Shown here: in pieces, positions 55,455 to 64,000 of the stretch | Position numbering within the stretch: position 1 is the stretch's first letter | Layout of the letters: each line of letters opens with the position of its first letter | The notes under the pieces: generated by a model | Database searches by the model: none | Told to the model about the DNA's origin: nothing | Seen by the model: only the letters and a program-made list of their open reading frames with translations | Translations under genes and position numbers: made by a program | Assembly: GCF_021556435.1 (NCBI RefSeq) | Contig: NZ_JAKGCU010000005.1 | Span: 124,001 to 188,000 of the forward strand | Source: Gordonia tangerina | Lineage (GTDB): Bacteria > Actinomycetota > Actinomycetes > Mycobacteriales > Mycobacteriaceae | Length of the DNA stretch: 64,000 bases | Direction: 5' to 3'

Positions 55455-56285
55455 TCAGCTCGGGGAGTAGCTGGTGAAACCACCGTTGCCGGGATCTGAT
55501 GAGAACGAATCGGACCGGCCACCCTCGACCGGAGCGGCGCTACCGCGCTGCTGCAGTTCCTCCAGCTGGGACTCCAGGTAGGTCTTGAGACGAGTGCGGT
55601 ACTCGCGTTCGAAGGTCTTCAGCTGCTCGATCCGACCCTCGAGCACGGTGCGCTGCTGATTGATCGTGCCCATGATCTCGCTGTGCTTGCGCTCGGCGTC
55701 GCTCTGCAGCGCGTCGGCCCGCTCCTGGGCCTGGCGGACCTGGGCCTCCGAGCGGGTCTGCGAGTCGGCGAGGATGGCCTCCGACCGCTGTCGGGCATCC
55801 GACAACAGGGCGTCTGCCTTGGACTGCGCCTCCGACACCATGGCGTCGGCACGCGAACGCGCGTCAGCGACCAGCGAATCCGCCTCTTGACGAGACGTCG
55901 AGGTCAACCGGTCCGCGGTGTCCTGGGCCAAGGCCAACACCCGCGCCGCGCGCACGTTCGCATCGTCGTCGCTGAACTCGGGCTGCGGTGCGGCCGCAGG
56001 GGCCGGCGCCTCGGCGACCGGGGCCGAGGCGAACACCTGGGTCCGCTCCTCGGCCGACGGCGCGGCGGCCGACTTGGCGGCGGGTGCGCCCGACCGTGCG
56101 TCGGCGAGGTCGCCTTCGAGCTCCTCGACGCGCTGCTTCAGGTCGCCGTTCTCCTCGATGAGTCGCGCCAGTTCGGCCTCGACAAAGTCGAGGAACTGAT
56201 CAACTTCATCCTCGTTGTAGCCGCGTTTACCGATAGGCGGTTTGCTGAACGCGACGTTGTGCACATCAGCTGGTGTCAGCCGCAT
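55455..56285 (-). CDS. wag31: DivIVA-family polar growth protein Wag31
   Basis: A 276-residue coiled-coil protein. The N-terminal DivIVA domain (about 1-65, [33 protein letters not shown]) binds curved membrane. An Ala/Pro-rich linker (about 66-105) and a long coiled coil (about 115-245, with repeating DADxxxS/ADAxxS heptads) follow, then a disordered tail. It recruits the cell-wall machinery to the poles in mycolata. ATG at 56285 has GGGGA 6 nt upstream; an in-frame start five codons earlier is less likely. It is preceded by a 380-bp intergenic region and follows yggT. Confidence 0.95.
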   Translation of the reverse strand: MRLTPADVHNVAFSKPPIGKRGYNEDEVDQFLDFVEAELARLIEENGDLKQRVEELEGDLADARSGAPAAKSAAAPSAEERTQVFASAPVAEAPAPAAAPQPEFSDDDANVRAARVLALAQDTADRLTSTSRQEADSLVADARSRADAMVSEAQSKADALLSDARQRSEAILADSQTRSEAQVRQAQERADALQSDAERKHSEIMGTINQQRTVLEGRIEQLKTFEREYRTRLKTYLESQLEELQQRGSAAPVEGGRSDSFSSDPGNGGFTSYSPS

Positions 56286-56665
56286 GTCGGTTCCCCTCAT
56301 TTGTCAGTCGAACTGTCTGTATTTGGTAGGCCGGATCAAGCCCGTATTCAGTTGGCAGCATCACCCGCTCGACGACCGTCTCAGCCAGTGTTCGACACTC
56401 GCCGCTCTCCACATCGAGAGTCATGGGTCTGCACAGTCTTTGCTACAGGCTGTCACTGTTTATTCATACCAGTCCACTGGGTAACTGGCGTCAAATCCTG
56501 TCACACGAGAACCGTTCGTAGCAGACGATCGATACTGTCTCGCAATCGAACGGTCACTCGACGATGACACTCAACGGTAAACCACTGCGGGCCGATGGTC
56601 ACGAAGTGGTCACGGTTGGCGTGTCGGAAACGATGAGTCAGCGAGCGCCAAGCGGAGTGCAGAAC
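56286..56665. other. Long intergenic region between yggT and wag31
   Basis: I see no gene in these 380 bp. The GC content is lower than in the flanks. It must hold the wag31 promoter. One weak candidate on the minus strand is TTGACG (56494-56489) with TATGAA (56468-56463), but the 20-bp spacing is poor. No strong hairpin or repeat was found. Confidence 0.5.
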
Positions 56666-56986
56666 TCACCCGAGCCCGACCAGAGCCGAGGCCGAACTGC
56701 GACTGAGCGAACTGACCACCTGCATCGCGATGAGCACCACGATCATCACGATCATCAGGGACAGATCCAGGCGCACGGGCCCCAGCGGGATGGGCGGCAA
56801 CACGCGACGCAGCGCACGGATCGGCGGGTCGGTCGCGGTGAACACGATCTCGATGACCACCACCGCCACACCGGTGGGTCGCCATTCACGCGCAAACGAC
56901 CGGACCAGCTCCACGACGAGTCGCGCGAGCAGCAGCAGCCAGTAGATGAACAGGACGTAGTACAGAACCTGGAACAGAATCGTCAC
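56666..56986 (-). CDS. yggT: YggT-family membrane protein
   Basis: A 106-residue protein with two main membrane segments (about 5-27 and 73-97) and the family loop TATDPPIRALRRVLPPIPLGPVRLDLS between them. It is always found near sepF and wag31 in actinobacteria. The function is not settled; it is linked to division or osmotic tolerance in other species. The start is GTG. The sepF stop is 90 bp upstream, and wag31 follows after the long intergenic region. Confidence 0.9.
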   Translation of the reverse strand: MTILFQVLYYVLFIYWLLLLARLVVELVRSFAREWRPTGVAVVVIEIVFTATDPPIRALRRVLPPIPLGPVRLDLSLMIVMIVVLIAMQVVSSLSRSSASALVGLG

Positions 56987-57076
56987 GACTCAAGGTTGCC
57001 TGATATGTCGCACCCGCGCCGCAGCCCCCCGCTGACCGGCGTCGGAGCGCTTGTGGTGCGCGAGTGCGAGCGCGGA

Positions 57077-57814
57077 TCAGGAGTGGTTGTAGAAGCCGGT
57101 CTCGGCAATCTTGCGTCGATCCTCCGGCGAGACGTCGACGTCGGCGGGCGAGAGCAGGAACACTTTGGTGGCCACCTTGTCGAAGGAACCCCGAAGCGCG
57201 AACGCCAATCCGGCGGCGAAGTCGACGAGCCGCTTGGCGTCGTCGTTGCTCATGTCGACGAGATCCATGATCACCGGGTTGCCATCGCGGAACCGCTCAC
57301 CGATCGTGCGGGCCTCACCGTAGTCCGAGGGCCGCAGCGTGGTGATCTTGTGCAGGGGCCCGTCGGCGAAGACCCGCTCGAGCTCGGCGCGCTGATCTGA
57401 ACCCGCGGCCGAACGCGCGACCCCGGCGGTGCGCATCCCCGATCGCTGCAACGGTTCGAGTCGATGCGGAGCCCGCATCCGATCGACCGGCTCGCCTCCG
57501 TGCCGCCCCCCGGCATAGGCGTACTCCGGGACCGGCTCGAAACCCGCGTCATAGCCGTTGGGGTCGTAGCCGGCAGGCGCGAAGCCCTGTGGTTCGAACT
57601 CCCCGGGAAAGCGTCGGTCGTCGACGTAGGCAAAGTCGGCGTCGCGGGGACCGTCGCGGAAGCCGGGTTCGCGATAGCTCGCGTCACCGTAGTACTCGTC
57701 CCGATAGGAACGTCCACCGCGAACAGGACCACCCGGCTCCTCCAGGTAGTCGTCTTCGTAGTCACCCGGAGGCACCATGCCGAAATATGCCTTGAACTTC
57801 TGCATCGTGGTCAT
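57077..57814 (-). CDS. sepF: Cell division protein SepF
   Basis: A 245-residue FtsZ-interacting protein. The N-terminus [15 protein letters not shown] is the amphipathic membrane-binding helix. A Tyr/Asp/Gly/Arg-rich disordered linker (about 17-130) leads to the conserved SepF core (about 145-235, [29 protein letters not shown]) that dimerises and binds the FtsZ tail. The ATG has a GAGG stretch upstream. It belongs to the ftsZ-yfiH-yggS-sepF run. Actinobacteria lack FtsA, so SepF is their main FtsZ membrane anchor. Confidence 0.95.
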   Translation of the reverse strand: MTTMQKFKAYFGMVPPGDYEDDYLEEPGGPVRGGRSYRDEYYGDASYREPGFRDGPRDADFAYVDDRRFPGEFEPQGFAPAGYDPNGYDAGFEPVPEYAYAGGRHGGEPVDRMRAPHRLEPLQRSGMRTAGVARSAAGSDQRAELERVFADGPLHKITTLRPSDYGEARTIGERFRDGNPVIMDLVDMSNDDAKRLVDFAAGLAFALRGSFDKVATKVFLLSPADVDVSPEDRRKIAETGFYNHS

Positions 57815-57907
57815 AGCTGGCCTCTCTGTCGTCCAACGCTGCCGGGGAGCAGTGCAGTGGTGCAGTTGTTGATCTTGGTTTCGTTGGTTCTCGTGTGACC
57901 AATGTGA

Positions 57908-58663
57908 TTACTGAGAGACTAACGGCCGCGGCCCCATGATCGCGGTACCGACACGCACGCATGTCGATCCGTGCGCCACCGCTTCCTCGAGGTCACCCGA
58001 CATGCCGGCAGAGAGCTCCCGGGCGTCGGGATGGTCGGACACGAACGCGGCGTGGATCTCCTGCGCGCGGGCCATCCATCGCTGCGCTGCACCGTCCACC
58101 GGCGCGATCACCATCAGCCCCTGCAGGGTCAGTCCATGAGCGCCCCGGACGTGTTCGGCCAGCTCCGGCAGCTCCTCCACCGTGACCCCGCCGCGGTGCG
58201 GATCACCATCGAGACTGACCTGGAGCAGGATGCCGAGGTCCGCGCTGCGCGAACCGGTGTCGCAGGCCTCCTGGACCCCAGACGACAGGGCGTCGACGAC
58301 CTTTGCGCGATCGACCGAGTGCACCGTTCGCGCCCACCGCGCAACGGATTTCGCTTTCTTCGACTGAACACTGCCGATCATGTCGAACTCGGCGGCCGCC
58401 ACCGCGGCGTCGGTCGCGTCGGCCTGCCGGAGTTCGGCGATCTTGCGGCCCGCCTCGGGCTCGCGCGACTCGCCGAAGGTCCGCACCCCGAGGCCGATCA
58501 GGTGGCGGACATCTGCAGCCGGGAAGAACTTCGTGACCACCAGCAATTGCACGTCACCGGGACTGCGTCCGGCGGCCGCGACCGCGGCATCGAGTCGCTC
58601 GCGAACGGCCGTGTACCCGCGCGCCAGCTCCGCTCGCCGCGCGTCTGACTCAGGTGGGGTCAT
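57908..58663 (-). CDS. yggS: YggS-family PLP homeostasis protein
   Basis: A 251-residue PLP-binding alpha/beta barrel protein of the YggS/PROSC family. The PLP lysine is in LLVVTKFFPA, near residue 45, with FGESREPEA, FDMIGSVQSKKAKS and LSAGMSGDLEEAVAHGSTCVRVG. In most family members the motif reads GENYVQE and IGHLQSNK, so the ESREPEA and QSKKAKS variants are the actinobacterial form. It regulates free PLP and has no known enzyme activity. The ATG overlaps the yfiH 3' end by 14 nt. Confidence 0.93.
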   Translation of the reverse strand: MTPPESDARRAELARGYTAVRERLDAAVAAAGRSPGDVQLLVVTKFFPAADVRHLIGLGVRTFGESREPEAGRKIAELRQADATDAAVAAAEFDMIGSVQSKKAKSVARWARTVHSVDRAKVVDALSSGVQEACDTGSRSADLGILLQVSLDGDPHRGGVTVEELPELAEHVRGAHGLTLQGLMVIAPVDGAAQRWMARAQEIHAAFVSDHPDARELSAGMSGDLEEAVAHGSTCVRVGTAIMGPRPLVSQ

Positions 58664-59384
58664 CGCCGTTCCCGGGCGCGACCGGATCGATCCAGATCAC
58701 CGACGCCAACCGGCCCGTCGGGGCGCCCCGCCGGTGACTGAAGAGCTCGGGGTCCTCGATCGTGCAACGCGGATCGGCAGCCACTGCGGCAACTCCGGCC
58801 GCGAGCAACTGCCGTCGCAATCCGGCGCGCAAGTCCAGTCCACTGGTCCCCTTCTCGGTGACACATGCACTGCCCGGGAGATGCTCTTCGACATCTCGCT
58901 GCATAGGGGCCGGCACCTCGTAGTGCCGCCCGCTGGCGGCCGGTCCGAGCAGTGCCCCCATCCGTTCCGGGCGAGCACCGAGCCGAATCATCTCGCGCAG
59001 CGTCGCGGGCACGATCCCTACTCGGGCGCCGACCCGTCCGGCATGGATTCCCGCGATCACGCCTGCCTCGTCATCGGAGAGCAGCACCGGGACGCAGTCG
59101 GCCGACAGCACCGCCAGCGCCAGCCCCGGCTCCGTGGTGACGAGCGCATCGGTGGCCGGGACCGGTTCGTCGACCGGCCCGGTGACGACCGTGACGTTGC
59201 GGCTGTGGATCTGCTCCATCCAGACGATCCGCCCCGGTGCCAGACCGATCTGCTCGGCCAGCCGAGCGCGATTGTTCGCGACTGACTTCGGATCATCCCC
59301 CACGTGGTCGCCCAGGTTGAACGAATCGTAGGGCGCCACCGAGACGCCGCCGGAGCGACTGGTGACCACTCGGCGTACCCGCAC
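58650..59384 (-). CDS. yfiH: YfiH/LACC1-family protein (purine nucleoside phosphorylase-like)
   Basis: A 244-residue protein of the multicopper-polyphenol-oxidase-like (DUF152) family, now linked to purine nucleoside phosphorylase/deaminase activity and, in E. coli, to peptidoglycan precursor editing. The metal-site residues are visible as QIHSRN (His), LSADCVPVLL (Cys) and IAGIHAGRVG (His). The start is GTG, 8 nt after the ftsZ stop. The ftsZ-yfiH adjacency is conserved in actinobacteria. Confidence 0.9.
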   Translation of the reverse strand: MRVRRVVTSRSGGVSVAPYDSFNLGDHVGDDPKSVANNRARLAEQIGLAPGRIVWMEQIHSRNVTVVTGPVDEPVPATDALVTTEPGLALAVLSADCVPVLLSDDEAGVIAGIHAGRVGARVGIVPATLREMIRLGARPERMGALLGPAASGRHYEVPAPMQRDVEEHLPGSACVTEKGTSGLDLRAGLRRQLLAAGVAAVAADPRCTIEDPELFSHRRGAPTGRLASVIWIDPVAPGNGDDPT

Positions 59385-59392
59385 AGCGCGGC

Positions 59393-60565
59393 TCAGCGCT
59401 TCATGAACGACGGCACGTCGACGTCGTCATCGTCGAGGGTGACGTTGTTGCGGCGCGGCCGCTCGGGCTGCTCCTCGGTGAACGGATCCCCCGACCCGGT
59501 CGGCATCTTGCCGAACAGCGGGTCGTTGTCCTTCGACGGGGACGCCACGGACCCGGCCTGACCGGACCCGACCGTCGACTTGCCTGCCGCTGCCGGGACG
59601 TCGGTGCGCTTGCGCGGTGCGCCGCCGTCGAATCCGGCCGCGATCACCGTGACGCGGACCTCGTCGCCGAGGTTGTCGTCGATGACCGTGCCGAAGATGA
59701 TGTTGGCGTCCTCGTGGGCCGCCTCCTGCACCTGCGTGGCGGCGTTGTGGATCTCGAACAGTCCGAGGTCACTGCCACCGGCGATCGAGATGAGCACTCC
59801 GCGAGCACCTTCCATCGACGCCTCGAGCAGCGGCGAGTTGATGGCCGCCTCGGCGGCCTTCTTCGCCCGGTCCTCACCACGGGACGACCCGATACCCATC
59901 AACGCGCTGCCGGCGTCACTCATCACGCCCTTGACGTCGGCGAAGTCGACGTTGATCAGACCGGGGGTGGTGATCAGATCTGTGATGCCCTGAACACCGT
60001 TGAGCAGTACCTCGTCTGCGCTGCGGAACGCGTCCATCAGGCTGACCTGCGCGTCACCGAGCTGCAGCAGCCGATCGTTGGGGATCACGATCAGGGTGTC
60101 ACAGGACTCCCGCAGGGCAGTGATGCCCGCTTCGGCCTGGCCGCCACGACGCTTGCCCTCGAAGGAGAACGGCCGGGTGACCACGCCCACGGTGAGGGCG
60201 CCGAGTTTGCGAGCGATGGACGCGACCACCGGCGCACCACCGGTGCCGGTGCCACCGCCCTCCCCCGCGGTCACGAAGACCATGTCCGCGCCCTTGAGGA
60301 GTTCCTCGATCTCGTCGCGGGCGTCCTCGGCGGCACGGCGTCCGACCTCGGGATCGGCACCCGCGCCGAGACCGCGGGTCGAGTCACGTCCGACGTCGAG
60401 CTTGACGTCGGCGTCACTCATCAGCAGGGCCTGCGCGTCGGTGTTGATCGCAATGAACTCAACACCTTTCAGCCCCTGCTCGATCATTCGGTTGACGGCA
60501 TTGACGCCGCCGCCGCCGATGCCGACGACCTTGATCACGGCCAGGTAGTTGTGCGGTGGCGTCAT
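59393..60565 (-). CDS. ftsZ: Cell division tubulin homologue FtsZ
   Basis: A 390-residue GTPase that forms the division ring. The tubulin signature GGGTGTG is at residues 103-109 and the T7 synergy loop NVDFAD at 205-210. The C-terminal linker (about 315-375) is Gly/Pro/Asp-rich, and the conserved tail [11 protein letters not shown] binds SepF and other partners. The start is ATG at 60565. Upstream is a relatively AT-rich 190-bp region before ftsQ, which likely carries its own promoter. Confidence 0.97.
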   Translation of the reverse strand: MTPPHNYLAVIKVVGIGGGGVNAVNRMIEQGLKGVEFIAINTDAQALLMSDADVKLDVGRDSTRGLGAGADPEVGRRAAEDARDEIEELLKGADMVFVTAGEGGGTGTGGAPVVASIARKLGALTVGVVTRPFSFEGKRRGGQAEAGITALRESCDTLIVIPNDRLLQLGDAQVSLMDAFRSADEVLLNGVQGITDLITTPGLINVDFADVKGVMSDAGSALMGIGSSRGEDRAKKAAEAAINSPLLEASMEGARGVLISIAGGSDLGLFEIHNAATQVQEAAHEDANIIFGTVIDDNLGDEVRVTVIAAGFDGGAPRKRTDVPAAAGKSTVGSGQAGSVASPSKDNDPLFGKMPTGSGDPFTEEQPERPRRNNVTLDDDDVDVPSFMKR

Positions 60566-60623
60566 GTGCCCGCCTTCCTCGTTCGATCCGAAACCCTAAA
60601 CCTGAACCATAGATTTAGAGTTA

Positions 60624-60629
60624 TGTCAA
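60624..60629 (-). promoter_or_regulatory. Possible -35 element of an ftsZ promoter
   Basis: TTGACA on the minus strand lies 58 nt before the ftsZ ATG, in an AT-rich patch unusual for this genome. The -10 is unclear (TATGGT is too close, at 12 nt), so the exact promoter is uncertain. Confidence 0.35.
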
Positions 60630-60755
60630 GTAGTTGGATGTTGGGGATGACGCTAGGCATCCGATGGCCGGGCCGCCAGCAAGCGCGCGGCGTGTCGCGA
60701 ACTTGACCGGCATTTTTTGCTCAACCCAGTGATTCGGATGCGCCGCGCCACGGAA

Positions 60756-61472
60756 TCACTTGAACGCGGGAAACTCCGGACTCGAGACGTTGTACGTGGA
60801 AGCGGGGCGCGTGAGGATGGCGGTGAGGGTGCGGGCCTTCTCCGCGCCGCGTTCGCTGTCCCCCCACACGACGGTCTTGTCACCCTTCAACGTGAACTGG
60901 ATGTCGACCGGCGACGACGCCGTGACCGCGACGAGTTGACCGGAGATGGATTCCGGGAGTTCATGGACCGCACGCAGTGTGGCCACCGTGGTGGGGTCGC
61001 TGGGACCCGGGTTGGGTGTGGAGAACTCGGGCAAAGCGTTCACCTCAGGTGGCACACCGGTCGTGCTGTCGTAGGTCAGGTAACCGACCCCGGACCGGTC
61101 GAGCACGTGGACCTTCTGCCCATCGGTCACCTTGACCACCGGCTGACGCTCCACCACGGTGATGGTCAACGACGACGGGTAGCTGCGCTGCACCCGCACC
61201 GACTCGATGGACGGGATCGCCGCGATGCGCTGCGCGACAGCCGCGGTGTCGACCTGCAGCAGCGGAGTCCCGTCGGCCACGTCGGCGGCACCCACGATCT
61301 GATCTGCCGGCACCGCCTGGTTGTCTCGGACATCCGTCGAGCGGACGGCCATCAGCGGGGTGTAGTAGGCGATGAGCCCGAGCCCCACCACCACCACGAT
61401 GACCGCCAAGGTGCCCAGCAGCAATCGTGGGCGAGGAAGAGTACGCCCGGTGCGTGCCCCGGGGGTGGTCAC
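60756..61472 (-). CDS. ftsQ: Cell division protein FtsQ
   Basis: A 238-residue bitopic protein. A short cytoplasmic part, one membrane helix (about 16-38), a POTRA domain (about 42-110, [19 protein letters not shown]) and a beta domain follow. It links the early ring to FtsB/FtsL and septal synthesis. It is shorter than many actinobacterial FtsQ proteins (about 300) because the cytoplasmic N-terminus is brief. The start is GTG in a GTGA overlap with the murC stop. Confidence 0.94.
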   Translation of the reverse strand: MTTPGARTGRTLPRPRLLLGTLAVIVVVVGLGLIAYYTPLMAVRSTDVRDNQAVPADQIVGAADVADGTPLLQVDTAAVAQRIAAIPSIESVRVQRSYPSSLTITVVERQPVVKVTDGQKVHVLDRSGVGYLTYDSTTGVPPEVNALPEFSTPNPGPSDPTTVATLRAVHELPESISGQLVAVTASSPVDIQFTLKGDKTVVWGDSERGAEKARTLTAILTRPASTYNVSSPEFPAFK

Positions 61473-63055
61473 GGTGGGGATCCCGCGGCGTCAGCAGGTG
61501 CCGGTCCGCTCACGGTCGGCGGCATCTGTGCCTCGGCGCCGGGAGCGCGGCGCAGTTCGGCAAGGATCTCGGGCCCCTGCATGGTGATGTCGCCGGCGCC
61601 GAGTGTCAGCACGACGTCGCCAGGTTTGACCCGATCGACGACGAGCTGCGCCAACGTCGAGAGATCCGGCACGAAGAACGCCGGTCGGTGCACCCGATCG
61701 GCGATCGTCGCGCCGCTCACACCGGGGATCGGTTCTTCCCGGGCCCCGTACACATCGGCGATCACCACCTCGTCGGCGAGGTCGAGGGCCGCCGCGAACT
61801 CGTCGGCAAACTCACTTGTGCGCGAGTAGAGATGGGGCTGAAAGACCGCGATCACCCGGCCACCGTCGTCGCCACCCGGCGCTTCGACCGCCTCGGCGGC
61901 TCTGCTCTCGACGGCCTGTCGTGCCGCGGTGAGCACGGCCCGTACCTCCGTCGGGTGATGCGCGTAGTCGTCGTACACCTCGACGCCGCCGGCGCGGCCA
62001 CGCAACTCGAAGCGCCGATGCACCCCACTGAACGCCGCCACCCCGTCGATGACCGACGACAGCGCACTGCCGGTCACCCGACAGGCGACGGCGGCACCGA
62101 TGCAGTTGAGCGCCATGTGCTTACCGGGCACCGTCAACTGCATATCGCGTTCGGCGGTGGGCTCTGCCACCGGCGCACCGAACCGCACCCGGGCCAGTCC
62201 GCCGGCACCGCGCGGCGACCAGGACACCAGCTCGGCGACATTCGACACCGACGGCGCGAGTGCGGCGTGACGACCCTCGCCATAGCCGAGGACGGCGACG
62301 CCGCGTTCGGCAAGCCCATCGGCACATCGTCCCGCGAAGGCCGCTGCGCCCTCGTCGTCAAGGCACACCACCAGCGACCCACCCGGCCGAATCCGCTCGG
62401 CGAAGGCATCGAAAACCTGCACATAGGCTTCCCGGGTCCCGAAGAAGTCGAGATGATCCGCCTCGATGTTGGTGACCACCGCAACATCGGGTTCGTACTC
62501 GAGCAGGGATCCGTCACTCTCGTCGGCCTCCGCGACGAAGATCGGGCCGCTGCCGTGGTGGGCGTTGGTGCCTGACTCGTTCAGCTCGCCGCCCACCGCG
62601 AACGACGGGTCCTGACCGCAATGCTGCAGGGCCACCACAGCGATCGAGGTGGTCGAGGTCTTGCCGTGGGTGCCCGCGATCAACACCGTGCGGTAACCGG
62701 CCATCAGCTGCGCGAGGACGTGCGGACGCAGCAGGATGGGGATGCCGCGTGAGCGCGCCGCGACCAGCTCCGGATTCGTCTTCGGGATCGCGGCGTGGGT
62801 GGTGACCACGGCGGTGGGCCCGCCGGGCAGCTGATCAAGCGCCGACGGATCGTGGCCGACCTGGATCCGGGCGCCCCGGGTGCGCAGGGCGAGGATGCCG
62901 CGGCTGTTCTTCGCGTCCGATCCCGACACCCGACCGCCGCGGGCCAGCAGGATTCGGGCGAGCCCACTCATCCCGGCGCCGCCGATCCCGACCATGTGCA
63001 CTCGCCGCAGCATCTCCGGCAGGTCGCCGACGGGGGCGATCGGTCCGCTGCTCAT
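61469..63055 (-). CDS. murC: UDP-N-acetylmuramate--L-alanine ligase MurC
   Basis: A 528-residue Mur ligase that adds the first amino acid to UDP-MurNAc. The N-terminal Rossmann region has [16 protein letters not shown], the ATP loop [10 protein letters not shown] is at 127-136, and the central and C-terminal domains have [22 protein letters not shown] and [12 protein letters not shown] at 63055 has GGAGGTGAG upstream; the longer upstream reading frame is not protein-like. The C-terminal 40 residues are Ala/Pro-rich. It overlaps ftsQ and follows murG after 64 bp. Confidence 0.96.
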   Translation of the reverse strand: MSSGPIAPVGDLPEMLRRVHMVGIGGAGMSGLARILLARGGRVSGSDAKNSRGILALRTRGARIQVGHDPSALDQLPGGPTAVVTTHAAIPKTNPELVAARSRGIPILLRPHVLAQLMAGYRTVLIAGTHGKTSTTSIAVVALQHCGQDPSFAVGGELNESGTNAHHGSGPIFVAEADESDGSLLEYEPDVAVVTNIEADHLDFFGTREAYVQVFDAFAERIRPGGSLVVCLDDEGAAAFAGRCADGLAERGVAVLGYGEGRHAALAPSVSNVAELVSWSPRGAGGLARVRFGAPVAEPTAERDMQLTVPGKHMALNCIGAAVACRVTGSALSSVIDGVAAFSGVHRRFELRGRAGGVEVYDDYAHHPTEVRAVLTAARQAVESRAAEAVEAPGGDDGGRVIAVFQPHLYSRTSEFADEFAAALDLADEVVIADVYGAREEPIPGVSGATIADRVHRPAFFVPDLSTLAQLVVDRVKPGDVVLTLGAGDITMQGPEILAELRRAPGAEAQMPPTVSGPAPADAAGSPP

Positions 63056-63119
63056 CGTCTCACCTCCGCAGCCGAGCGCCGGCGAGCGCCGCCGGTCACG
63101 TCCAGTCCTCTGCTCATTG

Positions 63120-64000
63120 TCACCGTTCGTCCGGTGATGCGGGCGAACGAAACGCGGTTCGCAGACGCGCCCGGTACGAACCCGAGCGACGGCGGGCGGC
63201 GAGCTCGAGCGCGGCGGTCGCGACGGCGTCGGCTGCATCGCGGTGGCCGGTACGGCCGGCCGCGGTCGACATCGCCGACAGCCGATCGGTGTCGGCGAGC
63301 ATGGCCGGCACCTCGCGGGCAACCCAGTCCGACGTCAGGTCGACATCGTCGACCAATACCCCACCGCCGCCGTCGACGACGGGCAGGGCGTTGAGTCGCT
63401 GTTCCCCGTTCCCGTGGGGCAAGGGGACGTAGATCGCGGGCAGGCCGGTCGCCGATATCTCCGCGACGGTCATCGCGCCGGACCGGCACATCACCAGATC
63501 GGCGGCGGCGTAGGCGAGGTCCATCCGTTTGAGGTAGCCCACCCCGCGATAGGGCGGCGCCCCCGGCGGCGAGACCGGAGAGATCGAGTTCTTCGGCCCG
63601 TAGGCGTGCAGGACACCGATACCGGCGTCACCCAACGCCCCGGCCGCGCCGGCGACCGCGTCGTTGAGTCGCTGGGCGCCTTGTGAGCCGCCGAAGACGA
63701 GCAGCGTCGGCGCATCGGCGTCGAGACCGAAATAGTGACGAGCCTTGGCGCGCAGCCCGGGACGGTCGAGTTCGGTGATGACCCCGCGTACCGGGATGCC
63801 CACGACCTCGGCCTCGAGACCGGAGCCGGCCACCGCGGCCATCACCCGATCGGCGAACCGGGCGCCGACCTTGTTCGCGATCCCGGCACTCGCATTGGCC
63901 TCGTGGATGATGATGGGCAGCCGGCTGCGGCCCCGCACCCGCATGCGGGCCGCGAGGTACGCGGGCAGCGACACGTAGCCGCCGAACCCGATCACCACGT
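63120..64000 (-). CDS. murG: UDP-GlcNAc:lipid I transferase MurG, C-terminal part (cut by window edge)
   Basis: About 293 residues of a GT28 glycosyltransferase that makes lipid II at the inner membrane leaflet. Only the N-terminal third of the first domain is missing. Visible are [50 protein letters not shown] (the UDP-GlcNAc loop) and [13 protein letters not shown], then the C-terminal helix region. The true start lies past position 64000. The stop is followed by a 64-bp gap and murC. Confidence 0.95.
   Translation of the reverse strand, partial: VVIGFGGYVSLPAYLAARMRVRGRSRLPIIIHEANASAGIANKVGARFADRVMAAVAGSGLEAEVVGIPVRGVITELDRPGLRAKARHYFGLDADAPTLLVFGGSQGAQRLNDAVAGAAGALGDAGIGVLHAYGPKNSISPVSPPGAPPYRGVGYLKRMDLAYAAADLVMCRSGAMTVAEISATGLPAIYVPLPHGNGEQRLNALPVVDGGGGVLVDDVDLTSDWVAREVPAMLADTDRLSAMSTAAGRTGHRDAADAVATAALELAARRRSGSYRARLRTAFRSPASPDER

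Overview
The window is high-GC actinobacterial chromosome. It carries a PriA-type hisA, an Mce lipid-import operon, Wag31 and SepF, the TreX/TreY/TreZ trehalose route, BsaP and an ECF41 sigma factor. Together these point to a mycolic-acid-containing member of Mycobacteriales, and Gordonia is my best guess (inference from gene content and order). Many genes start with GTG. Gene order largely follows the Mycobacterium tuberculosis blocks his, nad, bio, tre, ilvA, dnaE1, lspA, ansA, dinX, ileS as I know them. I saw no rRNA, tRNA, insertion sequence, prophage or CRISPR array.

Layout. 1-5051 (-): histidine operon hisD-hisC-hisB-hisH-(small membrane protein)-hisA/priA-impA, with overlapping stops and starts throughout. 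5211-8764: quinolinate/NAD genes nadA-nadC (-) with no nadB between them, a LuxR-type regulator (+) and the Nudix-like regulator nrtR (+). 8819-9994: a methionine aminopeptidase (-) and a divergent XRE regulator (+) that share two operator-like palindromes. 10081-16147: biotin genes bioA-bioF-bioD-bioB-bsaP-DUF2567 (-), with the divergent TetR repressor bioQ (+) and three palindromic boxes between. 16326-23431 (+): an AT3-SGNH acyltransferase, glgX/treX with an extra low-complexity insert, and treY. 23484-32884 (-): an eight-gene mce operon plus one Mce-associated gene, lying between treY and treZ. 33100-37823: treZ (+), ilvA (-), a secreted beta-propeller protein (+) and a small membrane protein (-).

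37936-43247 (-): dnaE1, rluD and lspA. 43302-46066: two lipoprotein genes and ansA. 46092-50960: dinX (-), a deazaflavin-dependent oxidoreductase (-) with a divergent TetR (+), then an FAD oxidoreductase-sigJ pair (-). 51044-54538 (-): ileS behind a T-box leader. 54636-64000 (-): the end of the division and cell-wall cluster, transcribed murG-murC-ftsQ-ftsZ-yfiH-yggS-sepF-yggT-wag31, then a proline-rich membrane protein.

How it fits together. Most of the window is core biosynthesis (His, NAD, biotin, Ile), carbohydrate metabolism (glycogen to trehalose), DNA replication and translesion synthesis, and division. Local regulation is easy to see: divergent repressor/target pairs with palindromes (bioQ, XRE-map, TetR-deazaflavin enzyme), a palindrome upstream of nadA near nrtR, an ECF41-like promoter, and a T-box. 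At least seven genes have a TANNNT hexamer ending 7-8 nt before the start codon, which suggests leaderless mRNAs. I did not find a clearly new multi-gene system. The least ordinary parts are the mce operon inside the trehalose locus, the glgX insert, the membrane protein inside the his operon and the palindrome-controlled accessory aminopeptidase.
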